In this document: piece by piece, positions 48,566 through 50,501 of the stretch | How the letters are laid out: each line of letters begins with the position of its first letter | Numbering within the stretch: the stretch's first letter is position 1 | Source: SUG1106 sp051883095 | GTDB lineage: Bacteria; Bacillota; Clostridia; Peptostreptococcales; Anaerovoracaceae | Assembly: GCA_051883095.1 (NCBI GenBank) | Contig: JBJETB010000054.1 | Location: 1 to 50,501, forward strand | Reading direction: 5' to 3' | Length of the DNA: 50,501 nucleotides | Notes under the pieces: generated by a model | Database searches by the model: none | Told to the model about the DNA's origin: nothing | Seen by the model: only the letters and a program-made list of their open reading frames with translations | Translations under genes and position numbers: made by a program

Positions 48566-50326
48566 CTAATCCAGCGAATACTTGGCCTCGAAGCCCCTTT
48601 CCTTCTGCTCGAATTCATCCACATCATACTTTTTGATGCGGCTTGTATATCTGTGCATATCGAAGGCCCCTTCTGCCGCCTCGATGGTACAGATTGCAAG
48701 GTTGGAGCAGTGGTCAGCCACTCTTTCCAGATTAGTTCCCAAATCAGAAAGGATGAATCCAAGCTCGATTGTACATATGCCTTTTCTCAGGCGTTCTACA
48801 TGACGACTCTTCACATCTGCGTGAAGCTGGTCTATAACTTCTTCCAGCGGCTCTACATATGCCGCTTTTTCCACATCTCTTTCCACAAATGAATCCACCG
48901 CCATGCTGACTATTTCCCTGACAGCATTCATAAAGATACCCACCTCTCGCTCAGCATCCGGTGAGAAACTGAGCCTCTTCTCATGAAGTTCAAGAGCGGT
49001 ATCGGAAATGTTCTTGGCATGGTCTGAAATTCTCTCCAGATCGCCCACATTGTGCAGAATGGCACTTAAGGTTGTGTTATCGTCGTTGGATAAATCTTGT
49101 CTTTCCAATTTGACGATATATGCACTTAGCGCGTCCTCGTACCGGTCTATTTTGCTTTCCAGAAGATCCACGTAATTGAACTTGTCATCATCAAAGCTTT
49201 CAATCAGCCCCATGGCCGCCATTATGCTGTCACGGGAAAGCTGTGCCATTTTCGCTGCAACTTTTTTACACTGCATGGTAGCAACAGACGGGGTATCCAG
49301 GAATCTTTCGTCCAGTAGTGTAAGTGTTTCGTCCTGAGCCTTCTTTTCCGGCACGTCTTTTACCAGCATAATTGCCAGCTTTTCCAGCTGCTTGTAGAAG
49401 GGCAGCATTACTGCAGTTGATGTAATGTTAAAGATACTGTGTATTACGGCAATATTGGCCGGGTGCACCACGCTATCCATAAAATCAAATGGAATTACTG
49501 CATGAATTGCATAAAAAGCCACCAGGAAAACCACCGTACCGATTACGTTAAATAATAAATGGACTGCCGCAACTCTCTTGGCACCCTTATTTGCTCCTAT
49601 CGAGGAAAGAATTGCGGTTACGCAGGTACCGATGTTCTGTCCCATGATAATTGGTATTGCCGTCCCGTATGTAATAGAGCCGGTAAGACACAGTGCCTGC
49701 AAAATACCCACTGATGCCGATGAGCTCTGAATTGCGGCCGTAAACACTGCACCTGCTGCCACACCCAGTACAGGGTTTGAAAACATAGTCAGGATGCTTA
49801 CGAATTCAGGCACGTCTCTGAGAGGCTCAACTGCCGAACTCATAATATCCATACCGTACATAAGTACAGCAAAACCTATGAGTATCATTCCAATGTTATA
49901 CTTCTTTTCACTCTTCATGAACATCATGAAAACAATAGCAATTGCCGCTAATATTGGTGAAAATGACATAGGCTTAAGCAGCTGCATGAAAACACTGTCC
50001 CCGTCAACTGCGGTTAAGCTGAGCAGCCATGATGTTGCGGTTGTACCTATATTGGCTCCCATGATTACCGGAATAACCTGCCTCAGCTGCATTATTCCTG
50101 AGTTTACAAAGCCAACCATCATTACGGTAGTAGCCGACGAACTCTGAATCACCGCCGTCACCACGCATCCCAAAAGCACACCCCTTGGAACGCTTGATGT
50201 CAGGTTACTTAATATACTCTCAAGCTTGCTGCCTGATGTTCTTGTCAGGCCGTCTCCCATAGTTTCCATACCAAACAGAAACAGGCAAAGTCCGCCTATC
50301 ATCTGCAGGACATCGAAAATATCCAT
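48566..50326 (-). CDS. Na/Pi cotransporter family protein with PhoU-like domain
   Basis: This 586-residue protein combines an N-terminal Na+/phosphate cotransporter (NptA/YjbB type) with a C-terminal PhoU-like domain (about 350-560). The membrane part has two inverted repeats, each with QSSSA (QSSSATTVMMVGFVNSG and QSSSASVGILQALC), the family signature for substrate binding. The helical PhoU domain (SDHAKNISDTALELHEKRL, RVADHCSNLAICTIE) would link transport to phosphate status. It starts with ATG after AAAGGAG at a rather long spacing. The upstream region has PhoP-box-like repeats. Confidence 0.93.
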   Translation of the reverse strand: MDIFDVLQMIGGLCLFLFGMETMGDGLTRTSGSKLESILSNLTSSVPRGVLLGCVVTAVIQSSSATTVMMVGFVNSGIMQLRQVIPVIMGANIGTTATSWLLSLTAVDGDSVFMQLLKPMSFSPILAAIAIVFMMFMKSEKKYNIGMILIGFAVLMYGMDIMSSAVEPLRDVPEFVSILTMFSNPVLGVAAGAVFTAAIQSSSASVGILQALCLTGSITYGTAIPIIMGQNIGTCVTAILSSIGANKGAKRVAAVHLLFNVIGTVVFLVAFYAIHAVIPFDFMDSVVHPANIAVIHSIFNITSTAVMLPFYKQLEKLAIMLVKDVPEKKAQDETLTLLDERFLDTPSVATMQCKKVAAKMAQLSRDSIMAAMGLIESFDDDKFNYVDLLESKIDRYEDALSAYIVKLERQDLSNDDNTTLSAILHNVGDLERISDHAKNISDTALELHEKRLSFSPDAEREVGIFMNAVREIVSMAVDSFVERDVEKAAYVEPLEEVIDQLHADVKSRHVERLRKGICTIELGFILSDLGTNLERVADHCSNLAICTIEAAEGAFDMHRYTSRIKKYDVDEFEQKERGFEAKYSLD

Positions 50327-50415
50327 TTAACTTTTTTCTCCTTTTTATCTATTCTTAATGAATCTGTAACAACAAGATTACTATTCTATTCTAAGGTGAA
50401 AGGTGAGAAAATAAA

Positions 50416-50432
50416 AGTTAAATGTATGTAAA
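50416..50432 (-). promoter_or_regulatory. PhoP-box-like direct repeats
   Basis: On the minus strand TTTACA (50427-50432), N5, TTAACT (50416-50421) fits the 11-bp spaced TTHACA repeats bound by PhoP in Bacillus. It lies about 90 bp upstream of the Na/Pi transporter. Confidence 0.35.
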
Positions 50433-50462
50433 ATCTTTTATTCCTACGGCAACTTGAAAAAG

Positions 50463-50497
50463 TAACTTCACGGAAATTAATTTCTACAGTGAAGTTA
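50463..50497. repeat. 35-bp inverted-repeat element at the window edge
   Basis: TAACTTCAC and GTGAAGTTA flank an inner palindrome GAAATTAATTTC. The arms pair over 9 bp. Only one copy is in view; more could lie beyond the window. Confidence 0.55.
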
Positions 50498-50501
50498 ATC
50501 T

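Overview
The window reads as a chromosomal segment of a spore-forming Clostridia/Eubacteriales bacterium. The evidence is a CodY-HslUV-TopA-DprA operon of the Firmicutes type, sporulation genes (yunB, ymxH/ylmC), an IspH-ribosomal protein S1 fusion typical of Clostridia, vegetative sigma-A promoters, a LexA (DinR) type SOS box, strong Shine-Dalgarno sequences and intermediate GC. A species cannot be named from the sequence alone.

Layout. 1-856: nine tRNA genes on the minus strand behind two tandem promoters. 1051-11417: one long minus-strand run, in transcription order yraN, yifB, dprA, topA, hslV, hslU, codY, yunB, hflX, yigZ (DNA processing, proteolysis, GTP/branched-chain amino acid sensing, sporulation, ribosome rescue). 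11575-13145: an SOS-controlled YolD/Y-family polymerase pair. 13228-13530: a small gene interrupted by an in-frame UGA that looks like an undetected selenoprotein. 13589-15137: a HAD phosphatase and a metallo-beta-lactamase-fold hydrolase. 15270-20092 (plus strand): TrkA, two TrkH proteins and a CBS protein. 20089-23160: RNase R, a small lipoprotein, and YjdF with a structured yjdF-type riboswitch leader. 23463-30026: three ABC exporter pairs plus a TetR regulator. 30108-35075: a DUF4097 lipoprotein, a small TetR-led operon (membrane protein, TetR, VOC, GyrI-like, GNAT) and a membrane-anchored XRE regulator. 35286-39078: IspH-S1, RarA and a SPOR protein. 39157-45346: a Tad/Flp type IVb pilus operon with a candidate CodY box in its leader. 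45647-50326: an unknown protein, TepA, YmxH, a lipoprotein hydrolase and a Na/Pi cotransporter.

The most unusual signals are these. (1) The in-frame UGA gene has a hairpin matching the bacterial SECIS rules. (2) All three intergenic gaps longer than 300 bp carry tandem, fixed-length inverted-repeat elements: three of 51 bp, two of 38 bp and four of 41 bp. The arms are conserved within an array, the centres vary, and each array sits just upstream of a promoter. (3) hflX and rnr both have a -10 box exactly 7 nt before the start codon, which predicts leaderless mRNAs.

All statements rest on reading the sequence and on recall of protein families; no database search was run.
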